Source: Chloroflexota bacterium (GTDB taxonomy: Bacteria > Chloroflexota > Anaerolineae > Anaerolineales > JACQED01). From it: a DNA stretch of 19,724 nt. The stretch covers positions 1 to 19,724 of the forward strand of contig JACQED010000168.1 of the NCBI GenBank assembly GCA_016200785.1, written 5' to 3'. The translations under genes and the position numbers were made by a program. Of this stretch, positions 7,595 through 13,524 are shown in pieces. The notes beneath the pieces were generated by a model that worked only from the letters and a program-made list of their open reading frames with translations, had not been told where the DNA came from and made no database searches. Position 1 is the stretch's first letter; each line of letters begins with the position of its first letter.

Positions 7595-10213
7595 TCACAC
7601 CACGACGTTGACCAACCTCCCCGCCACATACACCACCTGCTTCGGCGTCTTGCCGCTCAGATAACGGCGGACGGTTTCGCTCGCCAGCGCCTTGTCTTTC
7701 GCCTCAGCCTCGGCGATGTCGGCGGGGACTTGCAGGCGGTCGCGTACTTTGCCGTTGACTTGCAAGACCAGCGTGATCATGTCCTCGGCGGCGGCGGCTT
7801 CGTCGTGCTTCGGCCACGGCTGCTGGTGAATCGAGTACGGTTTGCCCATCTTGGCCCACAGTTCTTCGGCAACATGCGGAGTGATCGGCGCCATCATTCG
7901 AACGTAGGCGTCCACCGCCTCGTCCCACGCCGGAGTGTTGACGACGGACGTCTCTTTCATCTTTGCCAGCGCGTTCAGCAGTTCCATCAACGCGGCGACG
8001 ATGGTGTTGAACTCGAAGTTCTCAAAGTCTCGTGTCACACGCCGAACAGTTTGATGCACCTTGCGCCGCAGGTCGGCAACGTTTGAACGTTCTGACGTTT
8101 CAACGTTGGCACGTTTCGGCGGTTTCTCAACGATCAACTTCCACACCCGATTCAACCACCTCACCACGCCCTCGATGCCCTTACTATTCCACGGCCCTCC
8201 CTGATCCCATTGCGAGAAGAACATCAGATAGGCGCGCACCGCGTCCGCGCCGTAGTGCTTCACCAGATCGTCCGGCGCGACGACGTTGCCTTTGGACTTG
8301 GACATCTTGTCTGAGTCTTCGCCCAGGATGATGCCCTGATTCCGCAATTGCATCATCGGCTCGTCATCCCGGACGATCCTCATGTCACGCAGGGCTTTCG
8401 TGAAGAAGCGCGTGTAAATCAGGTGCATCGTGGCGTGCTCAATGCCGCCCGTGTAGCAGTCCACCGGCATCCAGTAGCTGTACTCCTTTGGATCCCACGG
8501 GCCTTTGTCGTAGTCCGGACTCAGGTACCGATATTGATACCACGAGGAACACATAAAGGTGTCCATCGTGTCGGTTTCGCGGGTCGCAGGTTCACCGCAG
8601 ATCGGGCAGGTCGTCTTCGACCAGGTGGGATGCAGTTTCAACGGGCTTTCGCCGGTCGGCTTCCACTCCACGTCGTCGGGCAGCAGCACGGGCAGTTGAT
8701 CGTCGGGGACGGGCACAGCGCCGTGCGTCGGGCAGTAGACGATCGGGATGGGCGCGCCCCAATAACGCTGGCGCGAGATCAGCCAGTCGCGCAGGCGATA
8801 GGTTACTTTGCCCTTGCCCAGTCCGCGCTCCTCCAGCCACTTCGTCACTTTGGCGACGGCTTCGCTGGTCGGCGTGCCGTCGAAGGCGCCGGAATTCACC
8901 ATCACGCCCTCACCGTGATACGCCTCTTTCAGCGGATGGCCATCCCACCCCGGCGGCGCGATCACAACTGGAATCGGCAGGCTGAATTTCCTCGCAAACG
9001 CGAAGTCGCGCTCGTCGTGCGCCGGCACGCCCATGATCGCGCCGGTGCCGTATGTCATCAGCACGTAGTCGGCGGTCCAGATCGGGATGCGCGCGCCGTT
9101 CACCGGGTTGATCGCATACGCGCCGATGAACACGCCCGACTTCTCGCGGTCGGCGGCCTCGCGCTGGATGTCGCTCTGGCGCGTGGCTTCGGCCACATAG
9201 GTTTCCACTTCGGCTTTGCGATCCGGTGACGTCAACTTCAGCACCAATGGATGCTCCGGGGCCAACACCATGAACGTCGCACCCCATAGCGTGTCGGGCC
9301 GGGTGGTGAAGACCGTGATGGGGTCTTCGTGTTCGGAGTGGAACGTGACCTCGGCGCCCTCACTTCGGCCAACCCAATTCGTTTGCAGAAGGCGCACGCG
9401 CTCCGGCCAGTCCGTGCCGTCGAAGTCCAACAGTTCTTCGGCGTAATCGGTGATCTTGAAAAACCATTGCGCCAGGTTCTTCTTGATGACCGGCGTTCCG
9501 CATCGTTCACAGCGGCGGTCTTCGCCCCACACCTGCTCGCGGGCCAGCGTGGTGTTGTCCTTCGGGCACCAGTCCACCGGCGACATCTTCTTGTACGCCA
9601 GCCCGTGCTTGAACAGTTGCGCGAAGAACCACTGCGTCCAGCGATAGTATTCGGGATCGGCCGAGACGGCTTCGCGTTCCCAGTCGAACATCGCGCCCAT
9701 CGAGCGCAGTTGCTGGCGCATCCGCTCGATGTTCGCGTAAGTCCATTTCTTCGGGTGAATGCCGCGCTGGATGGCGGCGTTCTCCGCCGGCAGGCCGAAG
9801 GCGTCGAAGCCCATCGGAAACATCACGTTGAAGCCCTGCATACGCATGAAGCGCGCCCGCGCGTCGCTGGGCGTCATGGCGTACCAGTGGCCGATATGGA
9901 GTTCGCCGGACGGGTACGGCAGCATCGTCAGCGCGTAGAACTTGGGGCGCGACGGATCGACCTCGGCGCGGTACAGCCGATCGGCCGCCCACTTCTTCTG
10001 CCACTTCGGCTCGATCTTCTGCGGGATGTAGCGATCGCGCGAATTGTGAGTTGCGGGTTGCGACGAAGGGGTCTTTGCCGAAACACGCGTCGACTTGCGA
10101 GCCGATTTTGCGGCGACCGGCTTGCGAGTCGTTTTAGCCGCCGGTTTGCGGGCCGCTGTTGCCGTCGTCTTCGGCGTTGACTTTTTCGTTTTTGCTTTCG
10201 TTTTGGTAGCCAT
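7595..10213 (-). CDS. leuS: Leucyl-tRNA synthetase with Lys/Ala-rich N-terminal extension
   Basis: Cytoplasmic class I synthetase of 872 aa that charges tRNA-Leu and edits mischarged products. HIGH motif at 106-109 (PSGELHIGHW), KMSKS in DKMSKSKGN, zinc-type Cys pairs (CERCG, CPICG), the CP1 editing insertion with TTRPDTLWG, and a C-terminal anticodon-binding part. I use the ATG of MATKTK, preceded by GAGGAG at short spacing, rather than an upstream in-frame ATG that lies in the hairpin-repeat leader. The first ~59 residues precede the normal LeuRS start (RYIPQKIEPKWQ) and are almost all Lys, Ala, Thr and Arg, ending in a dispersed-repeat peptide (SQPATHNSR). Upstream is a T-box leader with a likely Leu specifier, so expression should rise when tRNA-Leu is uncharged. 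Three kinases follow on the same strand. Confidence 0.97.
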   Translation of the reverse strand: MATKTKAKTKKSTPKTTATAARKPAAKTTRKPVAAKSARKSTRVSAKTPSSQPATHNSRDRYIPQKIEPKWQKKWAADRLYRAEVDPSRPKFYALTMLPYPSGELHIGHWYAMTPSDARARFMRMQGFNVMFPMGFDAFGLPAENAAIQRGIHPKKWTYANIERMRQQLRSMGAMFDWEREAVSADPEYYRWTQWFFAQLFKHGLAYKKMSPVDWCPKDNTTLAREQVWGEDRRCERCGTPVIKKNLAQWFFKITDYAEELLDFDGTDWPERVRLLQTNWVGRSEGAEVTFHSEHEDPITVFTTRPDTLWGATFMVLAPEHPLVLKLTSPDRKAEVETYVAEATRQSDIQREAADREKSGVFIGAYAINPVNGARIPIWTADYVLMTYGTGAIMGVPAHDERDFAFARKFSLPIPVVIAPPGWDGHPLKEAYHGEGVMVNSGAFDGTPTSEAVAKVTKWLEERGLGKGKVTYRLRDWLISRQRYWGAPIPIVYCPTHGAVPVPDDQLPVLLPDDVEWKPTGESPLKLHPTWSKTTCPICGEPATRETDTMDTFMCSSWYQYRYLSPDYDKGPWDPKEYSYWMPVDCYTGGIEHATMHLIYTRFFTKALRDMRIVRDDEPMMQLRNQGIILGEDSDKMSKSKGNVVAPDDLVKHYGADAVRAYLMFFSQWDQGGPWNSKGIEGVVRWLNRVWKLIVEKPPKRANVETSERSNVADLRRKVHQTVRRVTRDFENFEFNTIVAALMELLNALAKMKETSVVNTPAWDEAVDAYVRMMAPITPHVAEELWAKMGKPYSIHQQPWPKHDEAAAAEDMITLVLQVNGKVRDRLQVPADIAEAEAKDKALASETVRRYLSGKTPKQVVYVAGRLVNVVV
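10039..10063 (-). repeat. CGCAACCCGCAACTCACAAT-type dispersed repeat in the leuS 5' coding region
   Basis: On the minus strand CGCAACCCGCAACTCACAAT reads as SQPATHNS inside the LeuRS N-terminal extension. It resembles the CCGCAATTCGCAAT repeat of pbpC and likewise preserves the frame. Confidence 0.5.
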
Positions 10214-10239
10214 GTCTCCTCGCTCCGTGTCGTGCAGGC

Positions 10240-10259
10240 CCTCACCCCCGGCCCCTCCG
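10240..10259 (+). repeat. Partial CCCTCACCCC repeat in the leuS leader
   Basis: CCCTCACCCCCGGCCCCTCC is one arm of the hairpin repeat found around the DUF559 cassette, without a clear second arm. It lies about 27 nt upstream of the leuS start codon. Confidence 0.5.
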
Positions 10260-10301
10260 CCGTTCGCAAAAGGTAACCGTTCAGTCCGCCGCCAGACTTT
10301 T

Positions 10302-10375
10302 ACCACGAAGGCACGAAGACACAAAGGACACAAAGAAAGCGTCGTGAAACTTGGTGTCTTTGTGTCTTGGTGGTT
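10302..10375. repeat. Imperfect palindromic repeat (ACCACGAAG..CTTGGTGGT) in the leuS leader
   Basis: The left arm ACCACGAAGGCACGAAGACA with following ACAAAG pairs with the right arm CTTTGTGTCTTGGTGGT. This large hairpin lies between the T-box terminator and the leuS start, so it would be part of the leuS mRNA. Similar palindromes with related spelling occur at 12549, 13454, 16838 and, as a half copy, 18866. The other 10214-10407 sequence shows no gene. Confidence 0.7.
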
Positions 10376-10407
10376 AGAAAGGGCTGCGTGACCTGAACGC
10401 TTACCGC

Positions 10408-10457
10408 AAAAGAATGAACGAAAGCCCCTTCATCCAGTAGAACAGGGACGAAGGGGC
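10408..10457 (-). terminator. Regulated intrinsic terminator of the leuS T-box
   Basis: GCCCCTTCGTC pairs with GATGAAGGGGC around a short loop (10424-10457). TTTCGTTCATTCTTTT follows on the minus strand. The 5' arm overlaps the region after the T-box core, as expected for mutually exclusive antiterminator and terminator folds. Confidence 0.85.
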
Positions 10458-10636
10458 CTCCGCGGTACCACCCTGATTACCACAGCGGCAACGGACAATC
10501 CGTTGATTTCTCTAATCCGCTGTGGTCACTCCAAGCAACGCTGTAACGGGCTGACCCGCCGCCGGCTAGGTGGACAATCACGTGGGATTGCCCTTACGGA
10601 TTCACCGGCAGTGCTCCGAGGCGAGTTCGGTCTTGT

Positions 10637-10692
10637 TGGGGCAGACCTGCGTGTCTGCCCGTTTGGGGCAAGTCTTTGTGTCTGCCCGCCCC
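10637..10692 (-). repeat. GGGCAGAC..GTCTGCCC dispersed repeat within T-box stem I
   Basis: Two tandem inverted units (plus strand: GGGGCAGACCTGCGTGTCTG then GGGGCAAGTCTTTGTGTCTG, each followed by CCC) lie between the distal part of stem I and the specifier. Each unit is itself palindromic, so it can form its own hairpin projecting from stem I. The plus strand translates to the repeat peptide ADLRVCP, which is not evidence of a gene here. Confidence 0.7.
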
Positions 10693-10794
10693 GGCGTCCC
10701 CGTCCGCGCCATGCCAGGCTCACACCTCTCTCTCCCGGCTCGCTGTGGGGATGACCTACTACTCCTCATCTGCGCATCGTATGAAGTTGTGAAG

Positions 10795-10869
10795 TGGACC
10801 CGGAGTGATTTGAACCCTCGACCTACTGCATGCCATGCAGCCGCTACTCCCAGGCTGAGCTACGGGCCC
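10795..10869 (-). tRNA. tRNA-Ala(GGC)
   Basis: 75-nt cloverleaf with acceptor GGGCCCG / CGGGTCC and discriminator A; it includes the G3:U70 pair that defines alanine identity. The anticodon arm is GCTGC-ATGGCAT-GCAGT with anticodon GGC. CCA is not encoded. The helices are weaker than normal: a mismatch in the D-stem with an enlarged loop (GCTCAGCCTGGGAGTAGC), a G-A mismatch in the T-stem (GAGGG / CACTC), and a G-U at the end of the anticodon stem. It starts 11 nt after the upstream ORF stops and ends next to the T-box leader. Confidence 0.9.
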
Positions 10870-10880
10870 AAAGGTCTGGA

Positions 10881-11591
10881 CTATTCTATTGCATCGTCGA
10901 GCAGATCGTCAATGACGCCTTGCCCGATGGCATCCAACATGCGCCGAACCTCAAGGGAATGATAGGTAACGATACATACACCTTTGTAGCCGTCACGCTT
11001 CCGACCTCCGGAGTCTGCTTTGACGCTACTTCTGATAAACTGAGTCGCTGGAATGCTGGTAATCTCTGACCAGAATTCTCGCAACCCAGCCTCATCCATT
11101 CCCTCTGAGATCGCCAACTGACAACGGAACTTACTTTCGTCAACGTCGAAGGTCTGCCGCAACAGCGCGAGCCACGCTTGAATAATGCGCGGATCGCTAT
11201 TCCCAAAGGAGAAGGCATTGGGAGCCTTGGCACCTTCCCCCATGTACAACGCGGAGGCCATCAGCATGAGGGCCTCTTTGTTCTGCGCCAGCCTTTCGGC
11301 GATCGGGGCCGCCTTGTCAGAAATCTCGCGCAAGCGGCGGCGCTTCTGTTCTCTGTTCCACTCAGCGCCGAGCGGCTGCCCTCTCAGTATCGAGTCACGT
11401 TCTTTCTGCTCGATGCGCTCTTTCTGTTCCGGCGTTAATTCGATGTCTTTGACCCAGTTGTTAATCGTGCTCTTGGGGATCTCGATCTCCAGCGCTTCAC
11501 AGATCTCACTATACGTGAGACCGTCATGACGGAGTTCTCGTGTCCGGTCGCGCAAGCCGTCTTCGTAGTCTCTCTTGCGCTTGTCGAACAT
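10881..11591 (-). CDS. HTH protein with LAGLIDADG-like core, between two tRNA-Ala genes
   Basis: Protein of 236 aa. Residues about 23-48 (GLTYSEICEALEIEIPKSTI) look like a helix-turn-helix. A charged helix follows (about 52-95, PEQKERIEQKERDSI). The core then has ALMLMASALYMGEGAK (107-122) and FSFGNSDPRIIQAWLALLRQ, a pattern reminiscent of single-motif LAGLIDADG-fold proteins (LYxGEG then NSDP). A beta-rich part ends the protein (GYKGVCIVTYHS). ATG is preceded by GGGAG at suitable spacing. The gene starts 15 nt after the 3' end of tRNA-Ala(CGC) and stops 11 nt before tRNA-Ala(GGC), all on one strand. I do not recognise a named family with certainty. Homing-endonuclease-like or tRNA-locus regulator are the main alternatives; no catalytic activity is shown. 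Confidence 0.75.
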   Translation of the reverse strand: MFDKRKRDYEDGLRDRTRELRHDGLTYSEICEALEIEIPKSTINNWVKDIELTPEQKERIEQKERDSILRGQPLGAEWNREQKRRRLREISDKAAPIAERLAQNKEALMLMASALYMGEGAKAPNAFSFGNSDPRIIQAWLALLRQTFDVDESKFRCQLAISEGMDEAGLREFWSEITSIPATQFIRSSVKADSGGRKRDGYKGVCIVTYHSLEVRRMLDAIGQGVIDDLLDDAIE

Positions 11592-11606
11592 AGGACTCCC
11601 TGTGAG

Positions 11607-11679
11607 TGGACCTGGAGGGATTCGAACCCTCGACCTCTTCAGTGCGATTGAAGCGCGCTCCCAACTGCGCTACAGGCCC
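11607..11679 (-). tRNA. tRNA-Ala(CGC)
   Basis: 73-nt regular cloverleaf: acceptor GGGCCTG / CAGGTCC with G3:U70 and discriminator A, D-arm GCGC-AGTTGGGA-GCGC, anticodon arm CTTCA-ATCGCAC-TGAAG (anticodon CGC, reads GCG), T-arm GAGGG-TTCGAAT-CCCTC. CCA is not encoded. A strong promoter lies about 18 bp upstream. Confidence 0.96.
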
Positions 11680-11696
11680 GCGACGACGTTGGGGTG

Positions 11697-11725
11697 ATTG
11701 TACCTGAGGTGAAAAGGGCTGTCAA
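11697..11725 (-). promoter_or_regulatory. Sigma70-type promoter for the tRNA-Ala / leuS transcript
   Basis: Minus strand TTGACA (11720-11725), 17-bp spacer, TACAAT (11697-11702). The -35 is perfect and the -10 is one base off consensus. The expected start lies about 11 nt before tRNA-Ala(CGC). No comparable promoter is seen before the T-box, so leuS may depend on this one or on a weak internal site. Confidence 0.85.
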
Positions 11726-11753
11726 GGAACGCGCGCTTTCGCCCATCTTCGAT

Positions 11754-11782
11754 TTGTCGCGCGTCAATCGGCGTGCTATACT
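11754..11782 (+). promoter_or_regulatory. Sigma70-type promoter for the selenoprotein-dtd unit
   Basis: TTGTCG (11754-11759), 17-bp spacer, TATACT (11777-11782) with an extended -10 TGC directly before it. It lies about 27 bp before the GAGGAG ribosome site and diverges from the tRNA promoter. Confidence 0.75.
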
Positions 11783-11815
11783 GGCTAACAGATTTCATGC
11801 CGAGGAGACAGCGCC

Positions 11816-12064
11816 ATGCTTGACATCACCATCGAATACTGCGCGGTTTGACACTATACCCCGCGCGCCGTCAGTCTGACGGACCAACTTCTCAAAGACT
11901 TTGAACCCCACATCGCCTCCCTCAAACTGATCCCCTCCGATGACGGTGTATTTGAAGTCAGCGTGTCGGGCGACCTTGTCTTCTCGAAGAAGCAACTGGG
12001 CCGCCACGCCGAATACGACGAGATCCGCCGTGCCGTCGAGACGAAACTCAACGGCAAAGGCTGA
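11816..12064 (+). CDS. Probable selenoprotein, Rdx/SelW-like (in-frame TGA = Sec12)
   Basis: An 82-residue protein if TGA at 11849-11851 is read as selenocysteine: MLDITIEYCAVU then HYTPRAVSLTDQLL. This is the Rdx (SelW/SelT/SelH) thioredoxin-like pattern: a beta strand ending in CxxU (C9, U12), a helix with a conserved RA, then GVFEVSVSGDLVFSKKQLGR, the family's second half (GxFEVxVxGxLVFSK). The product is expected to be a small cytoplasmic thiol/selenol redox protein; the substrate is unknown. Support: ATG preceded by GAGGAG at 8-nt spacing, a promoter upstream, coding continuity through TGA to a proper TGA stop, and a SECIS-like hairpin after the codon. Other genes here use TGA as stop, so Trp recoding is unlikely. 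dtd starts 2 nt after the stop. Conventional gene prediction would break this gene. Confidence 0.85.
11849..11882 (+). promoter_or_regulatory. Sec UGA codon and bacterial SECIS-like hairpin
   Basis: TGA at 11849-11851, then 16 nt, then the perfect 6-bp hairpin CCGTCA-GTC-TGACGG (11868-11882) inside the coding sequence. Bacterial SECIS elements are known to lie immediately downstream of the UGA, with a small apical loop containing a G about 16-37 nt away. Position and the G-containing loop fit that rule. Confidence 0.75.
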
Positions 12065-12066
12065 AC

Positions 12067-12522
12067 ATGCGGGCAGTCGTTCAGCGAGTCAGTCGCGGGT
12101 CAGTTTCGATTGATGGGAAGCAAGTCGCGCAGATCGGGCGCGGCTTCGTCATTCTGGTCGGCGTAGGCCAGGGCGACGCCGAGGCCGATGCCGCCTGGCT
12201 GGCCGACAAGATCGCTTTCATGCGAATGTTCGAGGACGAGGCCGAGAAGACAAATTTATCGGTGCTCGACGTGAAGGGCGAGGCCATCGTCGTCAGCCAG
12301 TTTACGCTTTACGCCGACACGAGCCGGGGCCGCCGGCCGGGCTTCTCCTACGCCGCTCCGCCCGACGTCGCCGAGCCGCTGGTGCGCCGCTTCGCCGAAT
12401 TGCTCGGCGGTCACGGCGTCCCGGTGCAAACGGGCGTCTTCGGCGCGGATATGCTCGTCGAGATTCTCAACGACGGGCCGGTGACGATTCTCCTTGACAG
12501 CCCTAAACCCAAAACAGAATAA
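12067..12522 (+). CDS. dtd: D-aminoacyl-tRNA deacylase
   Basis: Cytoplasmic enzyme of 151 aa that hydrolyses D-aminoacyl-tRNA (and Gly-tRNA-Ala in known members), protecting translation. It starts with MRAVVQRVSRGSV and carries the family's active-site motifs SQFTLY (77-82) and NDGPVT (135-140), the latter with the Gly-Pro element that gives chiral selectivity. Length is normal for the family. It starts 2 nt after the selenoprotein stop, so the two are probably translated from one mRNA. The link to two tRNA-Ala genes on the opposite strand may be chance. Confidence 0.97.
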   Translation: MRAVVQRVSRGSVSIDGKQVAQIGRGFVILVGVGQGDAEADAAWLADKIAFMRMFEDEAEKTNLSVLDVKGEAIVVSQFTLYADTSRGRRPGFSYAAPPDVAEPLVRRFAELLGGHGVPVQTGVFGADMLVEILNDGPVTILLDSPKPKTE

Positions 12523-12548
12523 CGCTGCTGGTCACCACCCCACTATCT

Positions 12549-12611
12549 AACCGCGAAGCCGCCAAGAACGCCAAGAAAACAAAACTTTGCGCCCTTCGCG
12601 GCTTTGCGGTT
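12549..12611. repeat. Palindromic repeat (AACCGCGAAG..CTTTGCGGTT)
   Basis: AACCGCGAAGCCGCCAAG pairs with CTTCGCGGCTTTGCGGTT across an inner AACGCCAAG / CTTTGCG section. It lies between the convergent stops of dtd and the PyrD-like gene, where it could also act as a transcription end. There is no strong U-tract, so I label it a repeat. Confidence 0.75.
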
Positions 12612-12619
12612 CAATTCCA

Positions 12620-13423
12620 TTACGCTAAACCAAGAGCGATGCGCTCGAACGTCCGGGGATCGCGCCAAGCCGCCGAGTCCACTTCGACGGCGGCCGCGCC
12701 GGCGGCGAGCATGGCTTGCGCGTCGGCCAGAGTGTGAATTCCACCCGCGCCGATCATCGGAATCTTCACTTTGCTCGTCACCGATCGAACAGCGTTTAGC
12801 GCGAGTGGAAAGTACGCGGGGCCGTAGAGCCGCCCCGTAAGCCACTCGCCAGTGGAAAGGCGCACCGTGCCGCGCGGCGGCGAGGCGACGACGAGGGCTT
12901 GCGCTCCAGCATTCACGGCGACCTGGCACAGTTCCTCCGCGCGGATCAGCGGCAATCGCGCCAGCACCGGCAGACTCGCCAATTGGGCCGCCGCCGCGAT
13001 AAGATCAACGGCCTCCCCAGTCGCGATTTCGTCGCGGAATCCCAATTCGATGCCCGCCACATTGTCCACCGCCTCCAACCGCTGAACGCACGTCGCGACT
13101 TCGTCCGGCGTCGTGGCGGCGACGTGAACGACGATCGGGCAGGGCATTCGCGCCCACTTGCGGGCGTATTGTCGAATCGCTTCGCCGACTCCGGGGTTTG
13201 GCAGGCCGGTGTGGATCAGCGCGCCGCCGGCAAATTCACAAACGCGATCGCCGCGCGCCGGGGTGCGGGGCCGGGCCGTGACAGGATTGGTCACGAACGC
13301 GCCGAGGCGGGCGAAGTCGATCAACGCGGCATACTCGTCGGCGAAGCCGAGCGTGCCGGCGGCGTTGAGGAGGGGCGACTTCAGCGCGAGGCCGCGTTTG
13401 TGAGATGGCGCGAGATCGATCAT
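12620..13423 (-). CDS. PyrD-like TIM-barrel protein lacking the catalytic Cys motif
   Basis: Protein of 267 aa from the ATG of MIDLAPSHKRG; a GTG 12 nt upstream is also possible. The fold is that of class 1 dihydroorotate dehydrogenase: SPLLNAAGTLGFADEY, GLPNPGVGEAI, PIVVHVAATTPDEV, GRLYGPAYFPLAL, and the FMN-phosphate loop IPMIGAGGI (about 221-229). The segment where PyrD has its NxSCPN catalytic motif instead reads IELGFRDEI (about 126-134). The usual TK(T/G) Lys is Asn (FVTNPVT, N46), and the later NT..G Asn motif is ASPPRG. It therefore keeps the scaffold and probably FMN binding, but should not oxidise dihydroorotate by the known route. It is the last gene of a leftward group with a PyrK-like gene. 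Its substrate is unknown. Confidence 0.85.
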   Translation of the reverse strand: MIDLAPSHKRGLALKSPLLNAAGTLGFADEYAALIDFARLGAFVTNPVTARPRTPARGDRVCEFAGGALIHTGLPNPGVGEAIRQYARKWARMPCPIVVHVAATTPDEVATCVQRLEAVDNVAGIELGFRDEIATGEAVDLIAAAAQLASLPVLARLPLIRAEELCQVAVNAGAQALVVASPPRGTVRLSTGEWLTGRLYGPAYFPLALNAVRSVTSKVKIPMIGAGGIHTLADAQAMLAAGAAAVEVDSAAWRDPRTFERIALGLA

Positions 13424-13453
13424 CTTAGCCGCCACAATGACAAAGCCCGATTC

Positions 13454-13518
13454 AACGCAAAGTCGCAGGGGCGCAAAGACGCCAAGGGAGCAACTTGGCG
13501 TCTTTGCGGCTTTGCGTT
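13454..13518. repeat. Palindromic repeat (AACGCAAAG..CTTTGCGTT)
   Basis: AACGCAAAG at 13454 pairs with CTTTGCGTT ending at 13518, with inner arms GCGCAAAGACGCCAAG / CTTGGCGTCTTTGCGGC. It fills most of the gap between the PIG-L stop and the PyrD-like start. Confidence 0.75.
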
Positions 13519-13524
13519 AGAGAG

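Larger units (their letters stand above)
10408..10785 (-). promoter_or_regulatory. T-box riboswitch leader of leuS
   Basis: The conserved T-box core AGGGTGGTACCGCGG lies at 10460-10474 (minus strand) and is followed by an alternative terminator hairpin with a U-rich run. Upstream is a perfect 10-bp stem III (ACCACAGCGG / CCGCTGTGGT, 10479-10526). Stem I shows the usual landmarks: GAGGAGTAGTAGG near its 5' end, AGCGAGCCGGG and GGTGTGAGCC in the distal part, then GAACTCGCC. I read the specifier as CTC (10623-10625), a Leu codon, matching leuS downstream. Known mechanism: uncharged cognate tRNA pairs with the specifier and the T-box bulge and favours read-through. A dispersed repeat is inserted within stem I. 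The 5' boundary is approximate; it begins about 10 nt past the tRNA-Ala(GGC) 3' end. Confidence 0.9.

Noticed and set aside
10503..10754. Plus-strand small ORF containing ADLRVCP
   Set aside because: It is a translation of the dispersed GGGGCAGAC repeat and the reverse complement of the T-box leader.
11849..11851. TGA read as tryptophan or as a frame-ending mutation
   Set aside because: Other genes here end in TGA, including this one. The residue aligned with the TGA is the redox Cys/Sec of the Rdx motif, and a hairpin follows at SECIS distance. A sequencing error for Cys remains possible but is less likely.
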